Source: Haloarcula halobia (GTDB lineage Archaea; Halobacteriota; Halobacteria; Halobacteriales; Haloarculaceae). From it: a DNA stretch of 64,000 nucleotides. The notes under the pieces were generated by a model, which saw nothing but the letters and a program-made list of their open reading frames with translations, was not told the DNA's origin and searched no databases. The position numbers and the translations under genes are program-made. The stretch lies in the NCBI RefSeq assembly GCF_029338255.1, contig NZ_CP119787.1:62001-126000 (forward strand). Reading direction: 5' to 3'. Below, one piece after another: positions 34,123 to 43,313 of the stretch (its first letter is position 1; each line of letters opens with the position of its first letter).

Positions 34123-34767
34123 ATGGACTCTTCCACGTCGTGGAAGCGTGACTTCGCGAGTGGGCTCATCGTCCTGCTTCCCTTTCTCGTCACGACGTAC
34201 GTCATCGTCTACCTCTATAGCATCCTCGCCTCCGCCGCCGTCATCCCCGCCATCGACTCCGAACTGCTGCTCGCGCTCGGCCTGCCGGCCTCCGCGACGG
34301 CCGTGGAACTTGCCCGTGTGATCACGTCGCTGATCATCTTCGTCCTCATCGTCTTCTCGACGGGCTATCTGATGCGGACGGCCTTCGGCGACATCGTCGA
34401 GGGCCTGCTGGACGACTCGATGAACCACATCCCGGGGCTGCGGGTGGTCTACAACGCGTCGAAGATGGCCATCGAGACGGCCGTCGGCGGCACCGATGAG
34501 CTCCAGAGCCCGGTGAAGATAGAGGTGTGGGACGGGATGCGGATGACGGCCTTCAAGACCGGCAAGACGACCGAGGACGGCCGCGACGTCATCTTCCTGC
34601 CGACGGCCCCGAACATCACGACGGGCTTCGTCATCGAGGTCGAGTCACACGAGTACGAGGAGACCGACGAACGGGTCGAGGACGCGCTGACGCGCATCCT
34701 CAGCGCCGGGTTCGGCGACACGGCCGAGCGGAACCGACCGATTCCGGTGGTCGACGACGACGATTAG
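34123..34767 (+). CDS. DUF502-family membrane protein
   Basis: 214 aa. Two N-terminal membrane segments (FASGLIVLLPFLVTTYVIVY, ARVITSLIIFVLIVFSTGYL) flank a short outside loop, then a soluble domain with IPGLRVVYNASKMAIETAVG, FLPTAPNITTGFVIEVESHE and an acidic end. This is the DUF502 layout; function is not established, though bacterial and plant relatives are linked to membrane trafficking. Converges with ilvE. Confidence 0.88.
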   Translation: MDSSTSWKRDFASGLIVLLPFLVTTYVIVYLYSILASAAVIPAIDSELLLALGLPASATAVELARVITSLIIFVLIVFSTGYLMRTAFGDIVEGLLDDSMNHIPGLRVVYNASKMAIETAVGGTDELQSPVKIEVWDGMRMTAFKTGKTTEDGRDVIFLPTAPNITTGFVIEVESHEYEETDERVEDALTRILSAGFGDTAERNRPIPVVDDDD

Positions 34768-34773
34768 CCCCGT

Positions 34774-35706
34774 CTAGACGTACGTGAACCACTCCTCGCG
34801 CTCGCCCGCGTCGATGACGTCGAAGAAGGCACTCTGGATGTCGTCGGTGACCGGGCCCTTCGTCCCCGCGCCGATCTCGTTGTCGTCGACGCTCCGGATG
34901 GGCGTGACCTCGGCGGCGGTGCCGGTAAAGAAGAGCTCGTCGGCCGTGTAGAGTTCGCCCCGGGAGATGGTCGCCTCGTCGTGGACGGTATAGCCCAGTT
35001 CCTCGGCCAGCGTGATGGCGGTCTGGCGGGTGATGCCACCGAGGATGGACTCGGCCATCCCGGGCGTGTATATCTCGCCGTCCTGGACGAGGAAGATGTT
35101 CTCGCCGGGGCCCTCGGCGACGTTGCCCTCCTTGTTGAGGACGATGGCCTCCGTGTAGCCGTTGCGGCGGGCCTCCTCGCCGGCGAGCATGCTGTTGACG
35201 TACAGCCCGGTCGTCTTGATGTTGGTCGGAATCTGGCTGGAGGCGTGTTTCCGCCACGAGGAGACCATGACGTCCACACCCTCCTCTAGGGCCTCTTCGC
35301 CGAGATACGCCCCCCACGGCCACGCCGCGATGACCGTCTCGGTCGGGCAGCTGCGCGGGCTCACCCCCAGCGAGTCGAACCCGTAGTAGACGATGGGGCG
35401 GATGTAACAGGACTCGAAGCCCTCGCTGCGGATGAGTTCGACGGTGGCGTCGGTCAGTTCCGCCTTCGAGAAGTCGATGTCGAGGTCGTAGGGTTTGGCC
35501 GACTCGTAGAGGCGGTCGAGGTGTTCCTCCCAGCGGAAGATGGCGGGGCCCTGCTCGGTGTCGTAACAGCGCACGCCCTCGAAGACACCGGTGCCGTAGT
35601 GCAGGGCGTGCGTGAGGACGTGAATCTGTGCGTCCTCGAAGTCGACGAACTCGCCGTCCATCCAGATTCTATCCGCCCCCTCGAACATCTCCGGCCGGTC
35701 GCTCAC
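34774..35706 (-). CDS. ilvE: Branched-chain amino acid aminotransferase
   Basis: 310 aa from the GTG at 35706; GTG 35715 or ATG 35691 are alternatives and only change the first few residues. Fold-type IV PLP enzyme: IWMDGEFVDFEDAQIHVLTH, YGTGVFEGVRCYDT, PLP Lys in TNIKTTGLYVNSMLAG, KEGNVAEGPGENIFLV and FFTGTAAEVTPIRSVD. Last step in Val, Leu and Ile synthesis. Confidence 0.94.
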   Translation of the reverse strand: MSDRPEMFEGADRIWMDGEFVDFEDAQIHVLTHALHYGTGVFEGVRCYDTEQGPAIFRWEEHLDRLYESAKPYDLDIDFSKAELTDATVELIRSEGFESCYIRPIVYYGFDSLGVSPRSCPTETVIAAWPWGAYLGEEALEEGVDVMVSSWRKHASSQIPTNIKTTGLYVNSMLAGEEARRNGYTEAIVLNKEGNVAEGPGENIFLVQDGEIYTPGMAESILGGITRQTAITLAEELGYTVHDEATISRGELYTADELFFTGTAAEVTPIRSVDDNEIGAGTKGPVTDDIQSAFFDVIDAGEREEWFTYV

Positions 35707-35864
35707 TGCGACCACCCCCGGGCGGCGTGATACCTGTCTGCGATACCGGCCGATGGCTCGTCGTGTGTCATAGCTACCCCATCGAATCCCTCGGTTAAGA
35801 GTGTTGACGGTCCACGTGCGGGTCGTCGATCCGCCGGCCGGTCAGGGCGTGGGACAGCAAGCCG

Positions 35865-36158
35865 TCACGTGACGGTGAACCCCTCGTCGCGCAGGAGGGA
35901 AACGACTCGCTCCTCGTGGTTCCCCTGCAGTTCGATGTGGTCGTCCCGCACCGTCCCCCCACACGCGAGCCGTGACTTCAGCGTCGACGCCAGTTCCGCG
36001 AGGTCCACGTCACCGGCGTCGAACCCCTCGATTACGGTCATCTCCTTGCCGTAGCGGCGCTCGTCGATACGGACCGACAGCTCCTGGGCTTCCCGCGCGA
36101 CGTCCTCGCAGATGCAGAGCTCTTCCGGGAGTCCACACGTCGGACAGGTCGCTGCCAT
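35865..36158 (-). CDS. SUI1-family translation initiation factor aIF1
   Basis: 97 aa from ATG 36158 ([20 protein letters not shown]); ATGs at 36161 and 36182 are less typical. The N-terminal [13 protein letters not shown] can hold zinc. The SUI1 core follows: [36 protein letters not shown] and [20 protein letters not shown]. Helps start-codon selection on the small subunit. Confidence 0.94.
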   Translation of the reverse strand: MAATCPTCGLPEELCICEDVAREAQELSVRIDERRYGKEMTVIEGFDAGDVDLAELASTLKSRLACGGTVRDDHIELQGNHEERVVSLLRDEGFTVT

Positions 36159-36244
36159 CATCCGTGTGTACGGGTCCCACACATATTATTGCTCGCCACC
36201 GCTGGGGAACGGTGGCCATTGCGGATGAAGAAAGACCAGCGATG

Positions 36245-36319
36245 AACAGCCAGAAAGCCCCCGCGCTCTCAGCCCCGCCCGTAGTTCGGTGGTCAGCCAG
36301 CTGGGGCTTTCCGGCTGTT
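36245..36319. repeat. 75-bp element with 17-bp terminal inverted repeats
   Basis: AACAGCCAGAAAGCCCC (36245-36261) is the inverted copy of GGGGCTTTCCGGCTGTT (36303-36319) with one mismatch. The 41-bp centre does not pair clearly. Lies in the gap between the aIF1 and ribB genes. It could be a miniature element or a bidirectional terminator; no second copy was seen in this window. Confidence 0.65.
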
Positions 36320-36369
36320 TCTACGCAAAATCGAGCGGCGATACGCTTCCCAGGCGCCGACGGTGACGG

Positions 36370-37044
36370 TCAGCCGAGGCGCTCGTCGAGCGTCGCGCCC
36401 TCGACGTAGACCAGTCCCTCGCGCTCGGCGTAGGCCCGGGCCTCGGTCGGGGCGAGCGCCGCGCCGGACTCGTCGTCGAGCATCTCACAGACCACGGCCG
36501 CGGGCGGCTGGTCGGCCGCGCCGGCGAGCGCGACGCCGAGTTCGGTGTGACCCTTCCGGTCGGCCAGCAGGCCCGGGGCCGCCCGGAGCAGGTGGACGTG
36601 CCCGGGCGAGCGGAACGTCTCCGCGAAGGCCGCCGGGTCCGGGTCCGTCGCCGCGGCGGCGAGTTCCCGGATGGTCAGCGCGCGGTCCGCGTCGGTGATG
36701 CCGGTGTAGGTGTCGCGGTGGTTGACCGTGATGGAGAACGACGACCGCTCGTCGTAGCCCAGGTCGTGGTCGGCCGACGTGGGGTGCTCGAGCACCGACT
36801 GCATGAAGGGGAGGTCGAGTGCGTCGCCGACGGCGTCCGAGAGCGCGACACAGACCAGTCCCCCGGCGTCGTTGCGCATCCGCGCCACGTCCGCGTGCGT
36901 GACGGCACCGGCCGGGTAGACGATGTCCGTCTCCCCCTCGCGGTCGGCAGCGTCGTGGATCAACACCGGGTCGCCCCGGGCGAAGGCGGCGACGGCGTCC
37001 GCCGCGGCGTCGGCGTCGACGCGGGCGTCCTCACTCCGCGACAT
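36370..37044 (-). CDS. ribB: 3,4-dihydroxy-2-butanone 4-phosphate synthase
   Basis: 224 aa. Metal/substrate motifs: [63 protein letters not shown] and [16 protein letters not shown]. It makes the four-carbon unit of riboflavin from ribulose 5-phosphate. Overlaps the end of rbkR by 14 nt. Confidence 0.95.
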   Translation of the reverse strand: MSRSEDARVDADAAADAVAAFARGDPVLIHDAADREGETDIVYPAGAVTHADVARMRNDAGGLVCVALSDAVGDALDLPFMQSVLEHPTSADHDLGYDERSSFSITVNHRDTYTGITDADRALTIRELAAAATDPDPAAFAETFRSPGHVHLLRAAPGLLADRKGHTELGVALAGAADQPPAAVVCEMLDDESGAALAPTEARAYAEREGLVYVEGATLDERLG

Positions 37045-37729
37045 GGACGATCACCTCGTCGCCGTCGGCCAGTTCCAGCACGTCGCGGAGTTTCTCGGGG
37101 GCGATGAGCTCCAGTTGCTCCTCGCCGTGGTGGGTCCGCTCTGGCGCGATGACGTGGGCCGGTTCGTACTCGCCGTCACCGCTCTCGACGGAGGCGACGT
37201 AGCAGTACGCCGGGCCGTAGGTGCGCTCGTCGTCTTCCCACCCTTCGATGGTGACCGGTTCGAGCGCGCCCAGTCGCGCGCGCTTGCGGACGCTCTCGTC
37301 GGCCAGTTCGACGTTGAGCGTCCCGGCGAAGGGCTCGTAGCCCAGTTTCTCGATGAACTGCTCCATGTAGCCCGGCAGCGTGATGTAGTGGCGACCCTCG
37401 CCCATCCCCGAGGTGACGATGCCGGTCAGGTCGACGCTCGCGTCGGCCTCGAAGATGCGCCGGTAGTCGGCGTACTCGGACTGGAGGCGCCCCTCGCCGG
37501 CCGCCGTGATGCGGACGTTCTGCCCGTCGCTGACGATGTCTCGCTCGAGCAGGCCGGCGTCCTCGAGTCGCTGGAGGCGCCGGGAGGCCGTCTGGTTCGA
37601 CGCGTCCAGCCGGCCTGCCAGGTCCGCACAGGAGACCTTGGTCCGTTCGTCGAGCGCGCCGTCGAGCGCGAGCAGCTTCAGCGTCGCGAGCTCGTCGCGC
37701 CCCACCGCGTGCCCCGTAGATTCGGCCAT
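37031..37729 (-). CDS. rbkR: RbkR: DNA-binding regulator fused to CTP-dependent riboflavin kinase
   Basis: 232 aa. Residues about 10-85 are a winged helix ([32 protein letters not shown]). Residues about 95-232 are an archaeal riboflavin kinase: [40 protein letters not shown] and [20 protein letters not shown]. The enzyme converts riboflavin and CTP to FMN, and the HTH part represses flavin genes. ribB follows in the same operon. A symmetrical sequence upstream (37771-37793) is a candidate binding site. Confidence 0.95.
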   Translation of the reverse strand: MAESTGHAVGRDELATLKLLALDGALDERTKVSCADLAGRLDASNQTASRRLQRLEDAGLLERDIVSDGQNVRITAAGEGRLQSEYADYRRIFEADASVDLTGIVTSGMGEGRHYITLPGYMEQFIEKLGYEPFAGTLNVELADESVRKRARLGALEPVTIEGWEDDERTYGPAYCYVASVESGDGEYEPAHVIAPERTHHGEEQLELIAPEKLRDVLELADGDEVIVHVAE

Positions 37730-37770
37730 GTCCCGACGTTGGCACCGTCTCGGGAAAAGGATACCGAATA

Positions 37771-37793
37771 TGGAATGCGTTCCAGATGTGGAA
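37771..37793. promoter_or_regulatory. Candidate RbkR operator
   Basis: Three alternating half-sites TGGAA (37771-37775), TTCCA (37780-37784), TGGAA (37789-37793), each separated by 4 nt, form two overlapping perfect dyads. They lie directly upstream of the AT-rich TATA region (around 37755-37763) of rbkR-ribB. Position and symmetry fit autoregulation (inference). Confidence 0.55.
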
Positions 37794-37840
37794 CAGTGAT
37801 GAACTCGCGTCGGGTTGACAGTCCCGTCGGCGGCCGCCGC

Positions 37841-38818
37841 TCAGTCCTCGACGACGGGGTCCCGCGCCCAGAACTCGCTTCCCTTGTCGAGTTTCGGGAC
37901 CCAGGTGTCCGCCTCGCGGGCCAGCATCGCGACGCGGGAGGGTTCGACCTCCTTGAGCGTGTCGTGGTCGGACAGGAACGCCCCCACCTGCTCGGTGAAC
38001 GCGCGGACCTCGTCGTGTTCGGGCATCGAGTCGCGGTCCAGGCGGCCCCGCGAGTGGCCGACGTGCATGTACGCCTTCAGCTCGACGAAGTCGGCGCCCG
38101 CCCGGTCGCACATCGCCGCGTACCAGGCCGGGTGGTGCATGTTGTGGCCCTTCACGAGCGTGGTGCGGATGACCGTGCGCGTCTCGTCTTTCGCCGCCAG
38201 CACGTCGAGCGTCTCGACGAGGTTGTCCCAGGCGTCGTCCTCGACGGCCTTGACCGTCGCGTCGAAGGTCTTCCGGTCCGGGGCGTCGACCGAGACGTAC
38301 AGCTGCGTGGGGTCACAGCGGTCGAGCATCTCGGGGTCGGTCCCGTTCGAGACGAGGAAGGTGGTGATGTCGCGGGCGTGGAACTCCTCGATGAGTTCCG
38401 GCAGGTATGGATACAGGGTGGGTTCGCCGTCCAGCGAGATGGCGACGTGCCGTGGCTCCATCGCCTGCTCGAAGCGCTCGCGGGGCACCTCCTCGTGACC
38501 GCCGAACCCCGAGAGCAGTTTCTTCTGGAGGGCGACCGAGGCGTCCGCGACAGCGGCCGGGTCGTCCCACTCGACGTCGCCCAGCTCGTAGGCGTGGCCC
38601 GCGTGGTCTCGCCAGCAAAAGACACACCGCTCGTTGCACTTGACGACCGGCGTCATCTGGATGCAGCGGTGTGACTCGATGCCGTAGAAGGCGTACTTGT
38701 AACATTTGCCCTCCCCGCGCAGGGCGTTTTTCGTCCAGCCACACGACTGGGCGGCCGTGTGGTTCTCGCTGTGGTAGTTCGGGTCGTCTACCTGCATGGG
38801 CCCGTCCGATTCGCTCAT
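37841..38818 (-). CDS. taw1: tRNA 4-demethylwyosine synthase (TYW1)
   Basis: 325 aa from ATG 38818. Radical-SAM cluster Cys61, Cys65, Cys68 in KCNERCVFCWRD; extra Cys near AQSCGWTK and KCYKYAFYGI can hold the second cluster. VAISLDGEPTLYPYL, TFLVSNGTDPEML and FVELKAYMHVGHSRGRL are family blocks. It builds the tricyclic base of wyosine at G37 of tRNA-Phe using pyruvate. Confidence 0.95.
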   Translation of the reverse strand: MSESDGPMQVDDPNYHSENHTAAQSCGWTKNALRGEGKCYKYAFYGIESHRCIQMTPVVKCNERCVFCWRDHAGHAYELGDVEWDDPAAVADASVALQKKLLSGFGGHEEVPRERFEQAMEPRHVAISLDGEPTLYPYLPELIEEFHARDITTFLVSNGTDPEMLDRCDPTQLYVSVDAPDRKTFDATVKAVEDDAWDNLVETLDVLAAKDETRTVIRTTLVKGHNMHHPAWYAAMCDRAGADFVELKAYMHVGHSRGRLDRDSMPEHDEVRAFTEQVGAFLSDHDTLKEVEPSRVAMLAREADTWVPKLDKGSEFWARDPVVED

Positions 38819-39249
38819 CGTGGAACCAATCGGGAGCGAGACTAAAACATCCTTTCGTCCGTGGCGACGTGGTTCGCCGGGCCCACCGCACTTTGGCCCC
38901 GTGGGAATCGACAGCGAGGGCGTCCGAGAGCACCAGCGATCGAGAACAGGCGCATGCGACACATCTCGGAACAGATTTTCGGATACGATCTCGGAAATCC
39001 GGTACTATATATTTATATCCCGATATACAGGTCGTCAAATGCTCATATACGCTCGTATTTCCCAAAGAATTTTGCATATTATAAATTTTAGAATTATATA
39101 TGTATTTTATGGAGATGCTCTGGCGAATTAGAGGGGTCATCCCGTACCCGTTCATGCTACCCACTCAGCACGGGGGAGAGACACGCTCAAGCGAGCCGAT
39201 TTCGACCGAGGGTAACATCTAAGTCCCACTCTGCCGAGACACCGAACGT
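38819..39249. other. 431-bp intergenic region with AT-rich core
   Basis: The first 30 bases hold the taw1 promoter. About 38990-39125 is strikingly AT-rich compared with the flanks (ATATATTTATATCCCG, TTATAAATTTTAGAAT). No credible reading frame or RNA gene was seen. It marks the left edge of the sugar island. Confidence 0.6.
38842..38847 (-). promoter_or_regulatory. TATA box of taw1
   Basis: Minus strand ATGTTTTAGTC, 24-29 nt before the ATG at 38818. Confidence 0.5.
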
Positions 39250-40041
39250 ATGCGCTCGATGCCGCCGATAGGGCTGGGTACCTTCCAGAACACCTATCGA
39301 GACGAATGTATCGACAGCGTCACCACCGCGCTCGACGTCGGCTACCGGTTCGTCGACACGGCCCAGGTCTACGACACCGAGGCGTTCGTCGGCGACGCAC
39401 TCGAGACGAGCGCGGTCGACCGCGAGGACGTCTTCGTCGCGACGAAGATCTGGAACGACAACCTCGCCTACGACGACATCCTCGAGTCCTTCGAGGCGAG
39501 CCGCGACCGGCTGGGAGTTGACGTCGTCGACCTCCTGTACGTCCACTGGCCGGCCGGGGCCTACGACCCCGACTCGACGCTCGCGGCCTTCGACGAGCTC
39601 TACGACGCGGGGAAGATACGCCACGTCGGCGTCAGTAACTTCACCCGCCCACAGCTGGAACGGGCCCAGGCGGTCCTCGACGCGCCGGTCTTTGCGAACC
39701 AGATCGAGGTCCACCCGCTCTGTCAGCAGCCCGACCTCCGGGCGTACTGCGAGGCCGAGGACATCGAGGTCGTCGCGTACTCGCCGCTCGCCCGCGCCCG
39801 CGTGATCGGCAACGAGGAACTGCAGCGCATCGCCGCAAAACACGACGCGACGGTCCCGCAGGTGAGTCTCGCGTGGGTCCGCGAACAGGGCGCGACGCCG
39901 ATTCCGATGGCCCGGACGGGGCCACACATCCGCGAGAACTACGAGTCGCTCGACCTGGAACTCGACGAGGCCGACCACGAGGCCATCGCTGCCCTCGACA
40001 GCGAACAGCGGACCATCGACCCCGAGTACGCGCCCTGGTGA
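39250..40041 (+). CDS. Aldo/keto reductase
   Basis: 263 aa (beta/alpha)8 oxidoreductase of the 2,5-diketogluconate-reductase-like group. Catalytic tetrad visible: Asp and Tyr in FVDTAQVYDTEAFVGDAL, Lys in VATKIWNDN, His in LLYVHWPAG. Cofactor loop near TPIPMARTGPHIRENYESL. Reduces aldehydes or keto sugars with NADPH. It sits at the edge of the sugar locus, converging with the ABC genes, so a sugar substrate is plausible. Confidence 0.9.
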   Translation: MRSMPPIGLGTFQNTYRDECIDSVTTALDVGYRFVDTAQVYDTEAFVGDALETSAVDREDVFVATKIWNDNLAYDDILESFEASRDRLGVDVVDLLYVHWPAGAYDPDSTLAAFDELYDAGKIRHVGVSNFTRPQLERAQAVLDAPVFANQIEVHPLCQQPDLRAYCEAEDIEVVAYSPLARARVIGNEELQRIAAKHDATVPQVSLAWVREQGATPIPMARTGPHIRENYESLDLELDEADHEAIAALDSEQRTIDPEYAPW

Positions 40042-40098
40042 GGGCACTGTCCCTGCGGTCGAACTCGCGGACAGCCAGCGAGAACGGGAATCCGGACC

Positions 40099-40887
40099 CT
40101 ACCGGTGTCCGGTGGTGATGAGGTTCGTCAGCGTCGCCTTGTCGACGTCTTCGGGCTCTACGACCTCTGCGATCTCGCCCTGGTAGAGGACGGCGATTCG
40201 GTCGGCCAGATCCAGCACCGACTCGAAGCTGTGGCTGACGACGACCTGCGTGTGGCCCTCGTCGCGCAGCGTGTGCATCGTCTCGTGGACGAGTTCCGTC
40301 CCGGCCACGGAGAGCGCCGACGTCGGTTCGTCCAGGATGAGCACGTCCGGGTCGAACGAGATCGCCCGGGCGATGGCGACGAGCTGGCGCTCCCCGCCCG
40401 AGAGGAACGAAACCTCCGAGTGCGGGTCCAGGTCCAGGTTCAGGTAGTCCAGGATCTCCGCGGTCTCGCGGTAGGTCTCGTTCCAGTCGATCAGTTCGAC
40501 GGGCCCCACGCTCAGGCGCGACGGGAACTGGTCCATGTAGACGTTGGTCGCGATGTCCAGCTCGTTCATCAGCGCGAGGTCCTGGTAGACCGTCTCGATG
40601 CCCATCTCCCGAGCCTCGCTGGGGTTCGAGAACGTCACCGGCTCGCCGTCGTAGTACACCGTGCCCGAGGTCTGTTCGTGGACGCCACAGAGGATGTTCA
40701 TCAGCGTCGACTTCCCCGCGCCGTTGTCCCCGACCAGCGCGAGTATCTCCCCGTCCCTGACCGTGAGGTCGATGGACTCCAGCGCCACGAGGCGGCCAAA
40801 CTGCTTCATGATGTTCTCGAAGCGGACCTTCACGTCGGCCGCCTGGGCCGGCGACGAGCTCTCGGAGGCGTCTTCGGCGTGGCTCAT
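40099..40887 (-). CDS. Sugar ABC transporter ATP-binding protein
   Basis: 262 aa, a single ATPase cassette: P-loop VGDNGAGKSTLMNIL, signature FLSGGERQLVAIARA, Walker B VLILDEPTSALS and switch His in VVVSHSFESVLDL. It resembles one half of RbsA/XylG-type proteins, which usually carry two cassettes, so it probably works as a homodimer. Overlaps the permease gene by 4 nt. Last gene of the SBP-permease-ATPase operon. Confidence 0.93.
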   Translation of the reverse strand: MSHAEDASESSSPAQAADVKVRFENIMKQFGRLVALESIDLTVRDGEILALVGDNGAGKSTLMNILCGVHEQTSGTVYYDGEPVTFSNPSEAREMGIETVYQDLALMNELDIATNVYMDQFPSRLSVGPVELIDWNETYRETAEILDYLNLDLDPHSEVSFLSGGERQLVAIARAISFDPDVLILDEPTSALSVAGTELVHETMHTLRDEGHTQVVVSHSFESVLDLADRIAVLYQGEIAEVVEPEDVDKATLTNLITTGHR

Positions 40888-41888
40888 TGTGACACCTCCG
40901 CGGCGAGGACGCGCTGACGGATGTTCGAGCGCGTGTTGTACAGCAGGATGGCGACCAGGAGGACGGCCCCGTTGACCGCCTGGATCTGGGCGATGCCGAC
41001 GCCACTGAGGTTCAGCGCCGACTGGATGACGCTCAGCAGGAGGACCCCGCCGAGCGCGCCCGAGACCTTCCCGCGGCCGCCAAAGAGGCTGATGCCGCCG
41101 ATGACCGCCGCGGCGAACGCCGGGAACACCATCCCGCTTGCCGTCTCCGGCGAGACCGTCGTCGTGAAGCCGGTCAGCATCAGCCCGCCCATCGCCGACA
41201 GCAGGCCGCTCAACCCGTAGACGGCGATTATCATCCGGTCGGTGTTGATACCGACCGCGCGCGCGGACTCCTTCTCCGAGCCCAGCGCGTATATCGACTG
41301 CCCGATGTTCGTCTGGCTCATCAGCACCGCCGCGACGGCGAAGGTGACCAGCAGCAGGCCGATGGCGTACTCGGGCGTGCTCCCCACCATGGTGTACCCC
41401 TCCGGAAGGTCCGAGACCGGGAGGCTACTCAGCGATATCTTCAGCCCCTCGAAGATGATGAGGAACGCCAGCGTCTGCAGGAACGGGTTGATACCGAACT
41501 TGCTGATCATGATGCCGTTCGTCGACCCGATTACCGTCCCGACCGCCAGGATGACGACGAATCCCAGAATCGGGTCCGAGAACACCGCCCACTTGCTCGG
41601 CGAGAGCATCAGCGCCGTCAGCATCGCCGAGAAGCCCGCTATCGACCCGATCGAGAGGTCGAAATGCCCCGAGATGAGACAGATCGACTCCGCCAGCACC
41701 AGGAATCCGAGCCCGACGGACCCGTGCAGGAGGAGTTCGACGGACCGCAGGTTGCGGAACGTCTGTGGCACGAGGACCATAACGCCGACGAGGGTCAGCG
41801 CCAGGATCGGCCAGATCATGTTGTCCAGGAGAGTGAGCACGACGTCGTCACTCCCCATGTCCGGACGAAGCAGGTTTTCGACGCTCAT
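40884..41888 (-). CDS. Sugar ABC transporter permease (RbsC-like)
   Basis: 334 aa, 8-10 membrane segments. RbsC-family blocks: LVLAESICLISGHFDLSIGS, IGSTNGIMISKFGINPFLQT, GSEKESARAVGINTDRMI and FPAFAAAVIGGISLFGGRGK. Forms the channel for a ribose, xylose or galactose-type sugar. Coupled to the ATPase gene (ATGA) and 42 nt after the binding protein. Confidence 0.94.
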   Translation of the reverse strand: MSVENLLRPDMGSDDVVLTLLDNMIWPILALTLVGVMVLVPQTFRNLRSVELLLHGSVGLGFLVLAESICLISGHFDLSIGSIAGFSAMLTALMLSPSKWAVFSDPILGFVVILAVGTVIGSTNGIMISKFGINPFLQTLAFLIIFEGLKISLSSLPVSDLPEGYTMVGSTPEYAIGLLLVTFAVAAVLMSQTNIGQSIYALGSEKESARAVGINTDRMIIAVYGLSGLLSAMGGLMLTGFTTTVSPETASGMVFPAFAAAVIGGISLFGGRGKVSGALGGVLLLSVIQSALNLSGVGIAQIQAVNGAVLLVAILLYNTRSNIRQRVLAAEVSQ

Positions 41889-41930
41889 GATATCTCTCTT
41901 TTAACGCACATTGATAAACGTTCGGGGACG

Positions 41931-43187
41931 TTATCCCCAGATGTTACCCCAGAGGTAGGGTTCGTCGGCGTTCTCCTCGGTGACGGTCACGGAGTTCGTC
42001 TGGAACTGGACGTGCCCGTCCTTCTCGACGATCTCGGCGGGTGCCCACACCGGTTCGGACCACAGCTCGACGCCCTTGTGCTGGGCGGACTCGATGGTGA
42101 GGTCGTCGGCCGTGATGGTCGTGCCCACTTCGGGAATCTCGTCTTCCCCGTCGCCCTCGACGTACTTGCGCATGTACTCGAGCGCGATGGGGCCGTAGAA
42201 GTAGTTGGGCTGGTCGATGGCCGCGTCGATGTACCCGTCGTTGATGCCCTGGATGACCTGCGGACCGGCGTCCAGCTGGACCAGCACGACGTGGTCGTCC
42301 TCGCCGCGCTTCGACGCCAGGCCGGCGTTCTTCAGTGCCGTCAGCACGCCCAGCCCCATCGAGAGGTTGGCCGAGTAGATGGCGTCGGGCGCGCCGTTGG
42401 CGTTGATCCACTCGGAGGTGGCCTGCTGGGCAGCGTCGCGGGTGAACTCGCCGGGCACCTTGTCCGCGATCTCGAAGCCATCGGTGTTCGAGATTTTCTC
42501 GACGAACGGCTCGTCGCGCTGCTGGGTGATCTGCTGGGCGGGCGCGCCCATGACGTCCAGGATCTGGTAGCTGTCCTGGTCGGGTTTCTCCTCCTCAAGT
42601 TCGGCGATGGTCTGCTCGGCGGCCGTCTCCGCGGCGGCGCGGTTGCTGAACGCGACGTACATCGTCACGTTCTCCGTCGTCGCGTCGACGTTGGCGGTGA
42701 AGACCGGCACGCCCTGGTCGGTGGCCTCGTCGATGGCGGGGTTGACGGCCTCGGAGTCCCAGGTGTTGACCAGGATGCCGTCGTAGCCCTGGTTGGCCAT
42801 CTGCCGGATGTCGCTGACCTGCTTCTGGCCGCTCTCCTGGTTCCCGAACTCGTTGTAGTCGAAGTTCTGGTCTTTCGCGTAGAACTCCGTCGCGTCGAGG
42901 AAGGCCGTGATCCACGCTCCACCCCGGAAGTACGTCGAGAAGCCCATCGAGAGCTGGGACTGCTCGGTCGTGCTGCTGCCCCCGCTCTCGCCGTCGCCAC
43001 CGTCACCGTCGCTACTGCCGTCGCCACCGCCGCCGTCGCTACTGCCGTCGCCACCGCCGCCCGAGCCACCGTCGCTGCCGTCGCCGTTCGACGAGCAGCC
43101 GGCGAGTCCGGCGAGGCCCGCGGCTCCCGTTGCTTTCAGAATACGGCGTCTGCTGATGTCGAGACTCTGTCGATCTGGCATATCCAT
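41931..43187 (-). CDS. Sugar ABC transporter substrate-binding lipoprotein
   Basis: 418 aa from ATG 43187 (or 416 from 43181). The Tat signal SRRRILKATGAAGLAGLAGC ends in a lipobox with Cys31, then a Gly/Ser/Asp tether (about 32-70). The periplasmic-binding-protein type I fold follows: LSMGFSTYFRGGAWITAFLD, DGILVNTWDSEAVNPAIDEA, VPVFTANVDATTENV and DAGPQVIQGINDGYIDAAID. This class binds sugars such as ribose or galactose. A clear TATA box and a GTGCAC-containing site lie upstream. Confidence 0.94.
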   Translation of the reverse strand: MDMPDRQSLDISRRRILKATGAAGLAGLAGCSSNGDGSDGGSGGGGDGSSDGGGGDGSSDGDGGDGESGGSSTTEQSQLSMGFSTYFRGGAWITAFLDATEFYAKDQNFDYNEFGNQESGQKQVSDIRQMANQGYDGILVNTWDSEAVNPAIDEATDQGVPVFTANVDATTENVTMYVAFSNRAAAETAAEQTIAELEEEKPDQDSYQILDVMGAPAQQITQQRDEPFVEKISNTDGFEIADKVPGEFTRDAAQQATSEWINANGAPDAIYSANLSMGLGVLTALKNAGLASKRGEDDHVVLVQLDAGPQVIQGINDGYIDAAIDQPNYFYGPIALEYMRKYVEGDGEDEIPEVGTTITADDLTIESAQHKGVELWSEPVWAPAEIVEKDGHVQFQTNSVTVTEENADEPYLWGNIWG

Positions 43188-43194
43188 TGAAATC

Positions 43195-43288
43195 GTGCAC
43201 GGAGGGGTATAAATAATTTTCCCACACAGACCGGTCGCCGGTGGGCGAGCGACGCGGGAGTGGGGTGCACAGCAGGTACGTTTAAATA
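43195..43288. promoter_or_regulatory. Divergent promoter region, sugar ABC operon and 2-hydroxyacid dehydrogenase
   Basis: TATAAATA (43208-43215, read leftwards as TATTTATA) serves the binding-protein gene and TTTAAATA (43281-43288) the dehydrogenase gene. GTGCAC lies at 43195-43200 and 43265-43270, outside or next to each TATA. The left copy sits between its TATA and the start, a position where a bound repressor would block transcription. Sites of the same type occur at 49433 and 49467. Confidence 0.6.
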
Positions 43289-43313
43289 CCCCGGACAGCA
43301 CCTTTCGGGACAG

